A stretch of DNA of 6,952 bases, taken from assembly GCA_025464735.1 (NCBI GenBank), contig JAODMX010000133.1, forward strand, positions 1 through 6,952, read 5' to 3'. The notes under the pieces were generated by a model, which was not told the origin of the DNA, ran no database searches, and saw nothing but the letters and a program-made list of their open reading frames with translations. The translations under genes were made by a program, and so were the position numbers. The DNA comes from Frondihabitans sp. (GTDB taxonomy: Bacteria > Actinomycetota > Actinomycetes > Actinomycetales > Microbacteriaceae). Numbering within the stretch: the first letter of the stretch is position 1; every line of letters begins with the position of its first letter. Shown here in pieces: positions 1 to 5,652 of this stretch.

Positions 1-1332
1 CGCGCCCCCCGCGGTGATCGTGACGACCGCGGCAGCGACTTCTACCCGAAGCGCGACCGCGCCGAGGGCCACCACTTCACTCCGGAAGACGACGTCAAGC
101 TCGAGAAGCTCCAGGCGGAGGTTCTCACCGCGGCCGAGGTCGTGGGCGTCAGCTGGAAAGACCTCGGCATCGGCGACAACATCACTCGGCAGCTGACCGA
201 GATGGGGGCGGCGACCCCGTTCCCGATCCAGGCGGCGACGATTCCGGACGTGATCGCGGGCAAGGACGTCCTCGGGCGTGGCCGCACCGGATCCGGCAAG
301 ACGATCGCATTCGGTGCCCCCCTGGTCGAGAAGCTGATGGAGAACGGCGGCGGCAAAGACCGCAAGATGGGCCGCAAGCCGCGTGCCCTCATCCTCGCCC
401 CGACCCGCGAGCTCGCGATGCAGATCGATCGCACCGTGCAGCCGATCGCCCGCTCCGTGGGGCTGTTCACCACCCAGATCTACGGCGGCGTGCCGCAGCA
501 GCGCCAGGTCGGTGCCCTGAACCGCGGCGTCGACATCGTGATCGGCACCCCCGGTCGCATCGAAGACTTGATCGAGCAGGGTCGCCTCGACCTCAGCGAG
601 GTCGTCGTCACCGTCCTCGACGAGGCCGACCACATGTGCGACCTCGGCTTCCTCGAGCCGGTGCAGCGCATCATCCGCGAGACCGCGGACGTCAAGCCGA
701 CCGGCGAGCGCGCGCAGAAGCTCCTTTTCAGCGCCACGCTCGACAAGGGTGTTGCGAAGCTGGTCGACGAGTTCCTGACCAACCCGGCCGTGCACGAGGT
801 CGCCGGTGAAGACCAGGCGTCCTCGACGATCGACCACCGTGTGCTCCTCATCGAGCAGCGTGACAAGGCCGCCGTCATCGAGCAGCTCGTTCAGGGCAAC
901 GGCAAGACGCTCGTCTTCGCACGCACCCGTGCGTTCGCCGAGCAGCTCGCCGACCAGCTCGAAGACGTCGGGATCGCCGCGACCAGCCTTCACGGCGACC
1001 TCAACCAGTCGCGCCGCACGCGCAACCTCGGGCTGCTGACTTCGGGACGTGTCAACGTGCTCGTCGCTACCGACGTTGCCGCTCGTGGTATCCACGTCGA
1101 CGACATCGAGCTGGTCATCCAGGCCGACGCCCCCGACGAATACAAGACGTACCTGCACCGCTCGGGCCGCACCGGTCGTGCCGGCAAGGAGGGCACCGTC
1201 GTGACGCTGATCACGCGCGCTCGCCGCCGCCGCATGGCCGACCTGCTCGACCGTGCCGAGATCGAGGCCGAGATGGTCGACGTGCGTCCCGGCGACGCGC
1301 TGATCGACCAGCTGGCGCTCGCCAACCGCTAA
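1..1332 (+). CDS. DEAD-box ATP-dependent RNA helicase (5' partial)
   Basis: ATP-driven unwinding or remodelling of RNA duplexes in the cytoplasm, typically in ribosome assembly, mRNA turnover or cold adaptation. The reading frame is open from base 1, so the gene begins upstream; 443 residues are visible. The first ~20 are Arg/Asp-rich, typical of the low-complexity extension of actinobacterial DEAD proteins. The core motifs occur in order: Q motif PFPIQ (from about base 217), Walker A GRTGSGKT (about 283-306), PTRELAMQ, a YGG, TPGR, DEAD (about 619-630), SAT (about 733-741), LVFARTR, ATDVAARGIHV and HRSGRTGRAG. Both RecA-like lobes are therefore complete and all catalytic residues present. 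The protein stops soon after lobe 2, with no C-terminal RNA-binding tail. A GTG at 142 is not the real start because homology and the open frame run further left. The specific paralogue (RhlE-like, DeaD-like) cannot be decided from this part. Confidence 0.96.
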   Translation, partial: RAPRGDRDDRGSDFYPKRDRAEGHHFTPEDDVKLEKLQAEVLTAAEVVGVSWKDLGIGDNITRQLTEMGAATPFPIQAATIPDVIAGKDVLGRGRTGSGKTIAFGAPLVEKLMENGGGKDRKMGRKPRALILAPTRELAMQIDRTVQPIARSVGLFTTQIYGGVPQQRQVGALNRGVDIVIGTPGRIEDLIEQGRLDLSEVVVTVLDEADHMCDLGFLEPVQRIIRETADVKPTGERAQKLLFSATLDKGVAKLVDEFLTNPAVHEVAGEDQASSTIDHRVLLIEQRDKAAVIEQLVQGNGKTLVFARTRAFAEQLADQLEDVGIAATSLHGDLNQSRRTRNLGLLTSGRVNVLVATDVAARGIHVDDIELVIQADAPDEYKTYLHRSGRTGRAGKEGTVVTLITRARRRRMADLLDRAEIEAEMVDVRPGDALIDQLALANR

Positions 1333-1342
1333 CGCGCCCCCG

Positions 1343-1374
1343 AAACGCCCCTCCCGCCATGCGGAGGGGCGTTT
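1343..1374 (+). terminator. Rho-independent terminator after the helicase gene
   Basis: A perfect 12-bp inverted repeat (AAACGCCCCTCC and GGAGGGGCGTTT) encloses an 8-base loop and begins ten bases after the helicase stop codon. The stem is GC-rich, flanked by A on the left arm and a short T run (GTTTG) on the right, the usual form in high-GC actinobacteria. The A/T flanks make it potentially active in both directions, but no minus-strand gene ends here. Confidence 0.88.
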
Positions 1375-1424
1375 GAGCAGGCGGCACCGTGGCTCCTTCG
1401 TGTTGCACGACTCCGAGGCAGGCA

Positions 1425-1463
1425 GCACGCGTGCGGCGCGCCTGACAGACTGACTGCATGCAG
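1425..1463. promoter_or_regulatory. Cluster of three palindromes across the start of the M16-like gene
   Basis: Three perfect palindromes lie within 39 bases: GCACGCGTGC (1425-1434), immediately followed by GGCGCGCC (1435-1442), then CTGCATGCAG (1454-1463), which has the ATG of the next gene at its centre. No Shine-Dalgarno sequence is visible in the 20 bases before the ATG, and CAGACT at 1446-1451 could serve as a poor -10 box of a leaderless transcript. Whether the palindromes bind a protein is unknown; GC-only palindromes also arise by chance in such DNA. Confidence 0.35.
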
Positions 1464-2948
1464 ATCGACACGGCGACGGCGGCGTCGGGGGTTCACCTCC
1501 GGAGCGCGTCGATCCCCGGTCGGTGCCACGGCACCCTCGTCTTCGCCGTCGGACCGCGCGATGAACCCGTGGTGCTCACCGGCATCACGCACCTGGCGCT
1601 GCACCTGATCGAGGGGCGCGTCGGATCCGTGCCGATCCCGACCTCCTCGTCCGTCACCGAGTCGGCCATCACTTTCGAAGCCTCGGGCACGTCCGACCGG
1701 GTGCTTGCTCACCTGCAGAGGGTGGTCGAGGCGATCCGGTCGTTCGACTCGGTCGGCCGCGTCGAACTCGACCACCAGAAGCGTCTCCTTCACGTCGAAG
1801 AGCCCGTCGCCTACGTCCACTCTGGAGCGAACCTGCTCACGTACCGGTACGGTCTCGGCGAGCTCGGGTGCTACGGATTCGGGCTGGCAACAGTCGCGGC
1901 GATCACGCGCAAAGATGTCGTGGCCTGGATCCGACGCTCGTTCGTGGCCGCGAATGCGGGCCTGGTCCTCACGCGTCCGCTGCCCGCCTCGTTCGACCTC
2001 GATCTCGCGGTCGGTGACGTCCCCGCTCGCTCACGACCGCGCCCTGTCGCAACCACCCCTCGAGTGGTCCGCGATGCGGTCCGCGGTGTCGCCCTGTCGC
2101 TCCTGATGCAGACGACCGACGCGGTGCTGGTGGGGCAGACGATCAGAGCGTCCCTGGCCTCGCGGCTCGTCCACGAGACGGCGCTCGCCTACTCGTCGGC
2201 TGTCGCGATCGCCCGGGTCGACGCGACCACCTCACTCGTGAACCTCACGCTCGACCCCCTGGAGCCCGATATTCCCGCGACGCTTCGGGAAAGCGTGCTG
2301 GCGCTCCGCCATCTCAGCGTGTACGGGCCGTCCCCCGACGACCTCGCCCTCGCCCTCGAATACGTTCGCGTCGACCTCGCCGCTGACCCGGCTTCCGTGT
2401 GTGACGATCTGGTAGAGAGCGTCGTCGACGACCTCCGCGGCTTCGAGTCGCCGTCGCGCGACGCGCGGCTCGCCTCTCTGCGCGGTGCCACGCCCGCGAC
2501 GATCGCCGCGATCGTTCGCGAAGCGTTGCCGAGCTTGATCGTGCAGGTGGACGAGGACGCTGATATCGGATCCGTGGCCGCGCAGCTCGCTCTCGCCGTC
2601 GACTCGTTCGACCTGATGGTCGACCGCCCGGCGAAGGTCTGGAAGAAGGCCGCCAAGGGGCGGGCGATCTGGCAGGCGACGAAGAAGTCCGGCCTCGCCG
2701 GTTACCGGGCCACGGTGACTTCGAAGCGGCTTGTCTACCGATCCGACGCGGACGGGGTGATGGCCGTTGAGTTCGACGACCTCGCCGTGGTCGGGGAGCG
2801 CCCCTCCGGGAGCCTGGTGCTGGTCGATCGTTGGGGTCGGACCCGCCGGGTCGTTGCCTCCGACTGGAAGGACGGCGCGGATTTCGTCGCCGCGCTCCGA
2901 AAGGCGCTGCCCAAGCGCCTCCTCAGGGCTTTCCCCTCGGCTGACTAG
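1458..2948 (+). CDS. M16-family (insulinase-like) protein with degenerate zinc motif and PH-like C-terminal domain
   Basis: 496 residues, no signal peptide or membrane segment, so cytoplasmic. The N-terminal part follows the M16 pattern: SGVHL near residue 10, GPRDEP (32-37), then GITHLALHL (42-50) where active enzymes have the HxxEH zinc motif. Here it reads H45-L-A-L48-H49, so the catalytic glutamate is leucine; E114/E115 could match the distal zinc ligand. ITRKDVVAWIRRSF and ANAGLVL (149-171) match the end of the first M16 domain. LASRLVHETALAYSS (233-247) matches the conserved segment of the second, inactive-type domain. Residues about 394-487 are a separate region, with a basic helix, beta-rich segments containing SKRLVYR and VEFDDLAVV, and a final helix, which suggests a bacterial PH-like domain. 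The likely role is binding or scaffolding, not proteolysis; the partner is unknown. It stands alone after a terminator. The ATG is the only start that keeps the N-terminal match, although it lacks a Shine-Dalgarno sequence. Confidence 0.78.
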   Translation: MQIDTATAASGVHLRSASIPGRCHGTLVFAVGPRDEPVVLTGITHLALHLIEGRVGSVPIPTSSSVTESAITFEASGTSDRVLAHLQRVVEAIRSFDSVGRVELDHQKRLLHVEEPVAYVHSGANLLTYRYGLGELGCYGFGLATVAAITRKDVVAWIRRSFVAANAGLVLTRPLPASFDLDLAVGDVPARSRPRPVATTPRVVRDAVRGVALSLLMQTTDAVLVGQTIRASLASRLVHETALAYSSAVAIARVDATTSLVNLTLDPLEPDIPATLRESVLALRHLSVYGPSPDDLALALEYVRVDLAADPASVCDDLVESVVDDLRGFESPSRDARLASLRGATPATIAAIVREALPSLIVQVDEDADIGSVAAQLALAVDSFDLMVDRPAKVWKKAAKGRAIWQATKKSGLAGYRATVTSKRLVYRSDADGVMAVEFDDLAVVGERPSGSLVLVDRWGRTRRVVASDWKDGADFVAALRKALPKRLLRAFPSAD

Positions 2949-2988
2949 CGTGCTGCGCCCGTGCGGCTGTGGCGAGTGTCCCCGTTCG

Positions 2989-3013
2989 GCGGTCACCAGA
3001 CAGGTGTGACCGC
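2989..3013. terminator. Hairpin between convergent genes, possible bidirectional terminator
   Basis: An 8-bp perfect inverted repeat, GCGGTCAC and GTGACCGC, with a 9-base loop lies in the 116-base gap between the M16-like gene and the minus-strand DinB gene. The convergent position suits a terminator serving both, but neither side has a T run, so it may instead be a simple pausing or stabilising structure. Nothing else is apparent in this gap. Confidence 0.4.
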
Positions 3014-3064
3014 ACAATCTGGACGCTCGTCGCTGCGGCGCAGGAAGAAGGAGGATGCCCGCCC

Positions 3065-3571
3065 CTACGACCGGTCGAGGATGCCTCGGGCGTACGACGC
3101 CTGGCCGGCGTGCTGGAGGCAGTCGTTGACGATGCTGACGAGTCGCGCTCCGCGCGTGACGGGTGGGTTCCAGCTCGTGTCGACGACCTCGTCGAAGTCA
3201 GCGTCACTGAGCCCCTCCAAGTAGCTTCGTGTCTTGGTTGTCACGGCGTCGAGGTAGCCCGTGAGGAGTTCGGAGGTCGCGACGACCCGCGCGACGTCGC
3301 CGGCACTCATGCCGTAGCCCATCTCCTGAGGCCCGAACGGCAGGTCGAAGCGGTCGTACCAGCCGGCAGCTGTCCAGATCTGTTCGCTTCCGTCGAGGCC
3401 GGCGACCTGTACGTCCTGGCCGCGGGCGATGTGCCAGGCCAACCAGGCAATCGTGTTCGTGCCGATGGCGGGGCGGGAGGCGAGCTGCTGCGCGTCGAGG
3501 TCGTCGACGGCTCGGTCGACGATGGCAGGGATCCGAGAGAACGAGTCGATGAGGAGATCAGCGGGAGTCAT
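3065..3571 (-). CDS. DinB / mycothiol-transferase-like protein
   Basis: 168 residues, the usual length of one DinB four-helix bundle. The family holds a divalent metal at the mouth of the bundle; actinobacterial members are often thiol-dependent transferases or isomerases using mycothiol, and many have no known substrate. Seen here: NTIAWLAWHIARGQD (39-53) with the first metal histidine H47, the central WNPPVTRGARLVSIV stretch, and NDCLQHAGQASYARG (149-163) with H154. Only two histidines exist in the protein; D150 sits four residues before H154 where a third ligand would be. The ATG at 3571 has no ribosome site but is placed exactly at the expected transcription start of a promoter just upstream, implying leaderless translation. 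It is third in a row of minus-strand genes, 65 bases after the DJ-1 gene, so it may be read both from its own promoter and by readthrough. Family assignment is firm; substrate is unknown. Confidence 0.85.
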   Translation of the reverse strand: MTPADLLIDSFSRIPAIVDRAVDDLDAQQLASRPAIGTNTIAWLAWHIARGQDVQVAGLDGSEQIWTAAGWYDRFDLPFGPQEMGYGMSAGDVARVVATSELLTGYLDAVTTKTRSYLEGLSDADFDEVVDTSWNPPVTRGARLVSIVNDCLQHAGQASYARGILDRS

Positions 3572-3577
3572 ACACCC

Positions 3578-3607
3578 ACGCTAGGACTCCGCGGCTCCCG
3601 GCGTCAG
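3578..3607 (-). promoter_or_regulatory. Leaderless-type promoter of the DinB gene
   Basis: Read on the minus strand: -35 box CTGACG (3607-3602), an 18-base spacer, and -10 box TAGCGT (3583-3578). Six bases separate the -10 box from the ATG at 3571, so transcription would begin at or next to the start codon. This agrees with the missing Shine-Dalgarno sequence. The match to housekeeping sigma consensus is 4/6 at -35 and the TAnnnT form at -10. Confidence 0.5.
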
Positions 3608-3636
3608 GATCCGTGTCGCGGAGCAGTGCGACAACC

Positions 3637-4227
3637 TCAGTCGATCGGTGGCTGCGGGTCGTACTGGATGCTTCGTTTGACCGCGCTGGCGCGGTCCGTG
3701 CCCGCGAGGCGGCGGACGAGGTGGAGGGACATGTCGATCCCGGCGCTGACACCGGAGCTCGTGATCAGGTCACCGTCATCGACCCAGCGGTCCTCGGGTC
3801 GCACTTCGACGGTCGGATCGAGGTCGGCCAGAAGGTCGAGTGACGCCCAGTGGGTCGTCGCGGGCCGACCGTGCAGGAGCCCTGCGGCCGCGTACACGAG
3901 GGATCCGGTGCACACGCTGGTCATCAAGGGGGTGACGGAGGCGATCTCTCGGATCCAGTCGAGATGGTCGGGGTCTCGCAGCAGGGGTCGGGTGCCTTGC
4001 CCGCCCGGGTGCAGGAAGACGTCAAATGGCCGGGCGTCGTCGAGTGACGCGGTTGGCGTGAGTGTGAGGCCCTTCGCGGCGTTGACCGGGCCGCCCGTGC
4101 GTGAGACGAACGAGACGCGGTAGTCGTCTTCGGGAAATGTGCGGGTCCAGAACGCGAGGACTTCCCACGGGCCCACGGCGTCGAGTTCTTCTACTCCGTC
4201 GAAGATCAGGATTGCTATCTGCTTCAT
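3637..4227 (-). CDS. DJ-1/PfpI family protein, isonitrile hydratase-like
   Basis: 196 residues. The DJ-1/PfpI fold places a reactive cysteine at a nucleophile elbow. Seen here: EELDAVGPWEVL (13-24), LHPGGQGTRPLL (72-83), TSVCTGSLVYAAAGLL (103-118) with C106, ATTHW (123-127) with H126, and DGDLITSSGVSAGID in the C-terminal part, ending in a Tyr-Asp-Pro-Gln-Pro-Pro tail. These segments match, from memory, the Pseudomonas isonitrile hydratase, including the acid after the paired polar residues (D16 here) and the cysteine; that enzyme converts isonitriles to N-formamides. The same domain also forms the N-terminus of GlxA-type AraC regulators, but no DNA-binding domain follows. The start is ATG 4227; an in-frame extension to 4527 would overlap the cupin gene and has no family resemblance. 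GAGG only two bases before the ATG is a weak ribosome site. It lies 76 bases after the cupin gene and is probably cotranscribed. Real substrate not provable from sequence. Confidence 0.88.
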   Translation of the reverse strand: MKQIAILIFDGVEELDAVGPWEVLAFWTRTFPEDDYRVSFVSRTGGPVNAAKGLTLTPTASLDDARPFDVFLHPGGQGTRPLLRDPDHLDWIREIASVTPLMTSVCTGSLVYAAAGLLHGRPATTHWASLDLLADLDPTVEVRPEDRWVDDGDLITSSGVSAGIDMSLHLVRRLAGTDRASAVKRSIQYDPQPPID

Positions 4228-4246
4228 GACCTCAAGCCTGGTGGAT

Positions 4247-4288
4247 GGACGACGCATCGTGAAGCTGCAGGAACGATGTGTCTCGTCC
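4247..4288 (-). repeat. Two-part inverted repeat in the cupin/DJ-1 gap
   Basis: The outer arms GGACGA (4247-4252) and TCGTCC (4283-4288) enclose inner arms CATCGT (4255-4260) and ACGATG (4273-4278) around a 12-base loop. The minus-strand RNA between the cupin stop and the DJ-1 start could fold into a 6+6 bp stem with a small internal loop. In addition TGTCTCGTC occurs twice (4279-4287 and 4297-4305), the second copy overlapping the cupin stop codon. A structured intergenic leader, attenuator or operator are all possible; no T run supports a terminator. Confidence 0.35.
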
Positions 4289-4303
4289 GCGCCTTTTGTC
4301 TCG

Positions 4304-4672
4304 TCAGTCGACGATGAAGAGTCGGGCGCCCTCGTCCGTGCGTGAGCGGTGCGCCTCCATCCGGTCGGATACGACGTACGAGTCGCCCGCCTTGAGGACG
4401 ACCGTGCGCCCGTCGTCGAGTTCGGTCGTGAGCGAGCCCTCGAGCACGAGGAGCACATGACCGCGTGAGCACCAGTGGTCGGCGAGATAGCCGGGAGAGT
4501 ACGTGACCATCCGCACGCGCGTGCCACCGAGCTCGTGGGAACGCCAGAGTGCCTCGCCGGTGTCGCCGGAATGGTGCGTCTCGTGGATGTCGCGCCAGGC
4601 GACTGTCTCGAACGGCACAGCGGCAGGACCAGGAAAGACTCCGGGTCGGGCGAGCGGGGACGGCTCGGTCAC
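4304..4672 (-). CDS. Small cupin-fold protein with DHWC motif
   Basis: 122 residues, a single beta-barrel cupin. The metal-site strand reads ADHWCSRGHVLLVLEG (64-79), followed by LDDGRTVVLKAGDSYVV (85-101), AHRS with H108, and the C-terminal GARLFIVD. This pattern fits the short cupins annotated as DHCW-motif cupin fold proteins, for which no reaction is established. H66, H72, E78 and H108 are the candidate metal ligands, and C68 is a candidate redox or ligand residue. The start is GTG 4672: an AAGGAG ribosome site lies five bases upstream, while the longer in-frame extension to 4933 runs antisense through the DUF4287 gene and shows no domain. It is the first gene of the minus-strand series cupin, DJ-1, DinB, and is divergent from DUF4287. 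A role as a small-molecule binding or dioxygenase-like partner of the DJ-1 enzyme is only a guess from position. Confidence 0.85.
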   Translation of the reverse strand: MTEPSPLARPGVFPGPAAVPFETVAWRDIHETHHSGDTGEALWRSHELGGTRVRMVTYSPGYLADHWCSRGHVLLVLEGSLTTELDDGRTVVLKAGDSYVVSDRMEAHRSRTDEGARLFIVD

Positions 4673-4677
4673 GGGGG

Positions 4678-4683
4678 CTCCTT
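4678..4683 (-). promoter_or_regulatory. Ribosome binding site fixing the cupin GTG start
   Basis: AAGGAG on the minus strand, five bases before GTG at 4672. It is the strongest Shine-Dalgarno sequence on the minus strand of the window and decides the start against longer alternatives. Confidence 0.8.
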
Positions 4684-4710
4684 GTCGGCCGGTCCCGATG
4701 GAGCGCGGCG

Positions 4711-4740
4711 TTGATAACAGGATAATCTGCCCTCTGTCAG
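4711..4740 (-). promoter_or_regulatory. Promoter of the cupin gene, overlapping a divergent plus-strand -10 box
   Basis: On the minus strand: -35 CTGACA (4740-4735), 18-base spacer, -10 TATCAA (4716-4711), giving a short leader with the AAGGAG site. On the plus strand the same segment holds GATAAT (4721-4726), a 5/6 match to the -10 consensus, suitably placed for the DUF4287 gene, though no good plus-strand -35 is visible. The segment is AT-rich against its surroundings and contains GATAA twice, eight bases apart. Both promoters could not be occupied at once. Confidence 0.45.
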
Positions 4741-4748
4741 CTAGGAGT

Positions 4749-4752
4749 GGAG
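4749..4752 (+). promoter_or_regulatory. Ribosome binding site fixing the DUF4287 ATG start
   Basis: GGAG six bases before ATG 4759. The alternative in-frame GTG at 4747 lies at the site itself and has none, so the shorter protein is favoured. Confidence 0.7.
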
Positions 4753-4758
4753 TGTCAG

Positions 4759-4965
4759 ATGAGCGAATCGGTGAAAGGCCCGGCGAGCTACTTCCCCTCG
4801 ATCGAGAAGAAGTACGGCCATCCAATGCAGTATTGGTTCGACCTGGTTGGTGAGGCGCCGAGCTCGCGGCATATGGAAATAGTGTCGTGGTTGAAGACCG
4901 AGCATGGACTAGGTCACGGTCACGCGAATGCAATCGTCGGCTATCTCAAAACGCGTAATGACTGA
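4759..4965 (+). CDS. DUF4287 domain small protein
   Basis: 68 residues, essentially one DUF4287 domain. The signature segments are SVKGPASYFPSIEKKYG (4-20) and HMEIVSWLKTEHGLGHGHAN (38-57), with the strongly conserved WLK-EHGLGHGHAN run intact. The function of the family is not known; it is small, soluble and probably helical, and is often found as a stand-alone protein or fused to other uncharacterised domains. The end differs from the common form, with AIVGYLKTRND in place of the usual ALVAH-type ending. About 21 of 68 codons end in A or T, including the rare ATA and CTA, clearly more than in the flanking genes, where such codons are few. This points to a separate origin or recent transfer. 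It is divergent from the cupin gene, and its stop lies six bases from the stop of the convergent oxidoreductase gene. Confidence 0.85.
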   Translation: MSESVKGPASYFPSIEKKYGHPMQYWFDLVGEAPSSRHMEIVSWLKTEHGLGHGHANAIVGYLKTRND

Positions 4966-4975
4966 GCTGGCTCAG
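4962..4975. repeat. Palindrome carrying the stop codons of two convergent genes
   Basis: CTGAGC-TG-GCTCAG: six-bp arms around two bases. The TGA of the DUF4287 gene (4963-4965) is in the left arm and the TGA of the minus-strand oxidoreductase (4974-4972) in the right arm, in mirror positions. It is too tight for a stable RNA hairpin loop and lacks a T run, so it is described only as a symmetric junction. Confidence 0.5.
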
Positions 4976-5580
4976 CGAACGACGCGAATGTTGAAAGCCT
5001 GTCCGCGGAACGCCTGCATCATCGCGACGAACAGAACGAAGTAGTGCTCGGCACCGCGAGCGGAGGTAATGCCGCCCAGGTCGACCTGCACGTCGAGGCC
5101 CCAGCCGAGGTCGACGAGGAGTGAGCTGACGAGAGCCTTGGCGTCGGCGTCGTCCCCGGAGAGGAACACCGATGTCGGCTCTGAGATGGACCGGGGCGCG
5201 ACGGCCAGGGTTCCGGGCAGCGTGTTGAGCGACTTCACGACGTTGGTCGTGGGCAGAGCGGTCTGCAGGAGCTCGCCGAGGCTCTCGTCGGGGTAGAGCA
5301 GCTCGAAAGCGGGGGAGACGGCGTTGCCGATGTCGAGCAGCACCTTGCCGGCGAGGTCGTCGGCAAGAGGGGTGAGCGCTTCGAGCGAGAACGAGGCCTG
5401 GAGCGCGTTCAGCACCAGGTCGGCGTCGCGGATCGCGTCAACGGTCGTGGCGACGGGTGCTGCGAGGTCGCTGTGCGCCCCCGGGTCGCGCGACCCGAAG
5501 GTGACGGTGTGACCGGCGGCGAGAAAACCGTCGGCGAGAGTGGTTGCCATGTGGCCGGTTCCGAGGACTGCAATGTGCAT
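4972..5580 (-). CDS. NADP-binding oxidoreductase of the F420-dependent NADP reductase (FNO) type
   Basis: 202 residues. The N-terminal Rossmann fold opens at residue 3 with IAVLGTGHMA, giving the GxGxxA loop at 7-12. S30-R31 follow strand 2, the usual binders of the NADP 2'-phosphate. DADLVLNAL (52-60), LLDIGNAV (81-88) and NVVKSLNTL (113-121) match the F420H2:NADP+ oxidoreductase family, which moves hydride between F420 and NADP; many actinobacterial relatives have no proven acceptor. SGDDADAK (141-148) and DLGGITSARG (167-176) complete the family pattern. Start ATG 5580 has GGAG seven bases upstream; the in-frame ATG 5616 has no ribosome site and would add a stretch with no family match. 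It is divergent from the MarR regulator, a pairing typical of a repressor and its target reductase. Whether F420 or another flavin or quinone partner is used cannot be told. Confidence 0.85.
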   Translation of the reverse strand: MHIAVLGTGHMATTLADGFLAAGHTVTFGSRDPGAHSDLAAPVATTVDAIRDADLVLNALQASFSLEALTPLADDLAGKVLLDIGNAVSPAFELLYPDESLGELLQTALPTTNVVKSLNTLPGTLAVAPRSISEPTSVFLSGDDADAKALVSSLLVDLGWGLDVQVDLGGITSARGAEHYFVLFVAMMQAFRGQAFNIRVVR

Positions 5581-5626
5581 GGTGATGCTCCGATCGTTGA
5601 ATGCCGATAGACTCATATCGTTCGAA

Positions 5627-5652
5627 CTTGAACTACTTGAACTACTTGAACG
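5627..5652. repeat. Tandem 9-bp direct repeats (CTTGAACTA)
   Basis: CTTGAACTA at 5627-5635 and 5636-5644, then a partial third unit CTTGAACGC from 5645. A perfect palindrome GTTCGAAC (5620-5627) abuts the left side. The array lies between the divergent oxidoreductase and MarR starts in an AT-rich segment, and its TTGAAC elements overlap possible -35 boxes on the plus strand. The regular spacing suggests cooperative protein binding or polymerase slippage. Confidence 0.75.

Noticed and set aside
2232..3017. 261-codon open frame on the minus strand inside the M16-like gene
   Set aside because: The product is Arg/Gly/Asp-rich with no recognisable domain, and the plus-strand frame matches a protein family over its full length.
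2969..4123. Long 384-codon open frame on the plus strand
   Set aside because: It is antisense to the DinB and DJ-1 genes, whose proteins match known families. Its own product shows no domain, and long shadow frames are common in high-GC DNA.
4228..4527. N-terminal extension of the DJ-1 gene (start at 4527)
   Set aside because: It would overlap most of the cupin gene in another frame, and the family match begins exactly at the ATG at 4227.
4713..4726. Resemblance to the I-SceI homing endonuclease site (GATAACAGGATAAT)
   Set aside because: Thirteen of these 14 bases agree with the right part of the I-SceI site as remembered, but the left part differs, and no intron or homing gene is present. 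The segment is better explained as promoter sequence.
4673..4933. N-terminal extension of the cupin gene (start at 4933)
   Set aside because: It runs antisense through the DUF4287 gene, and the AAGGAG site marks the GTG at 4672.
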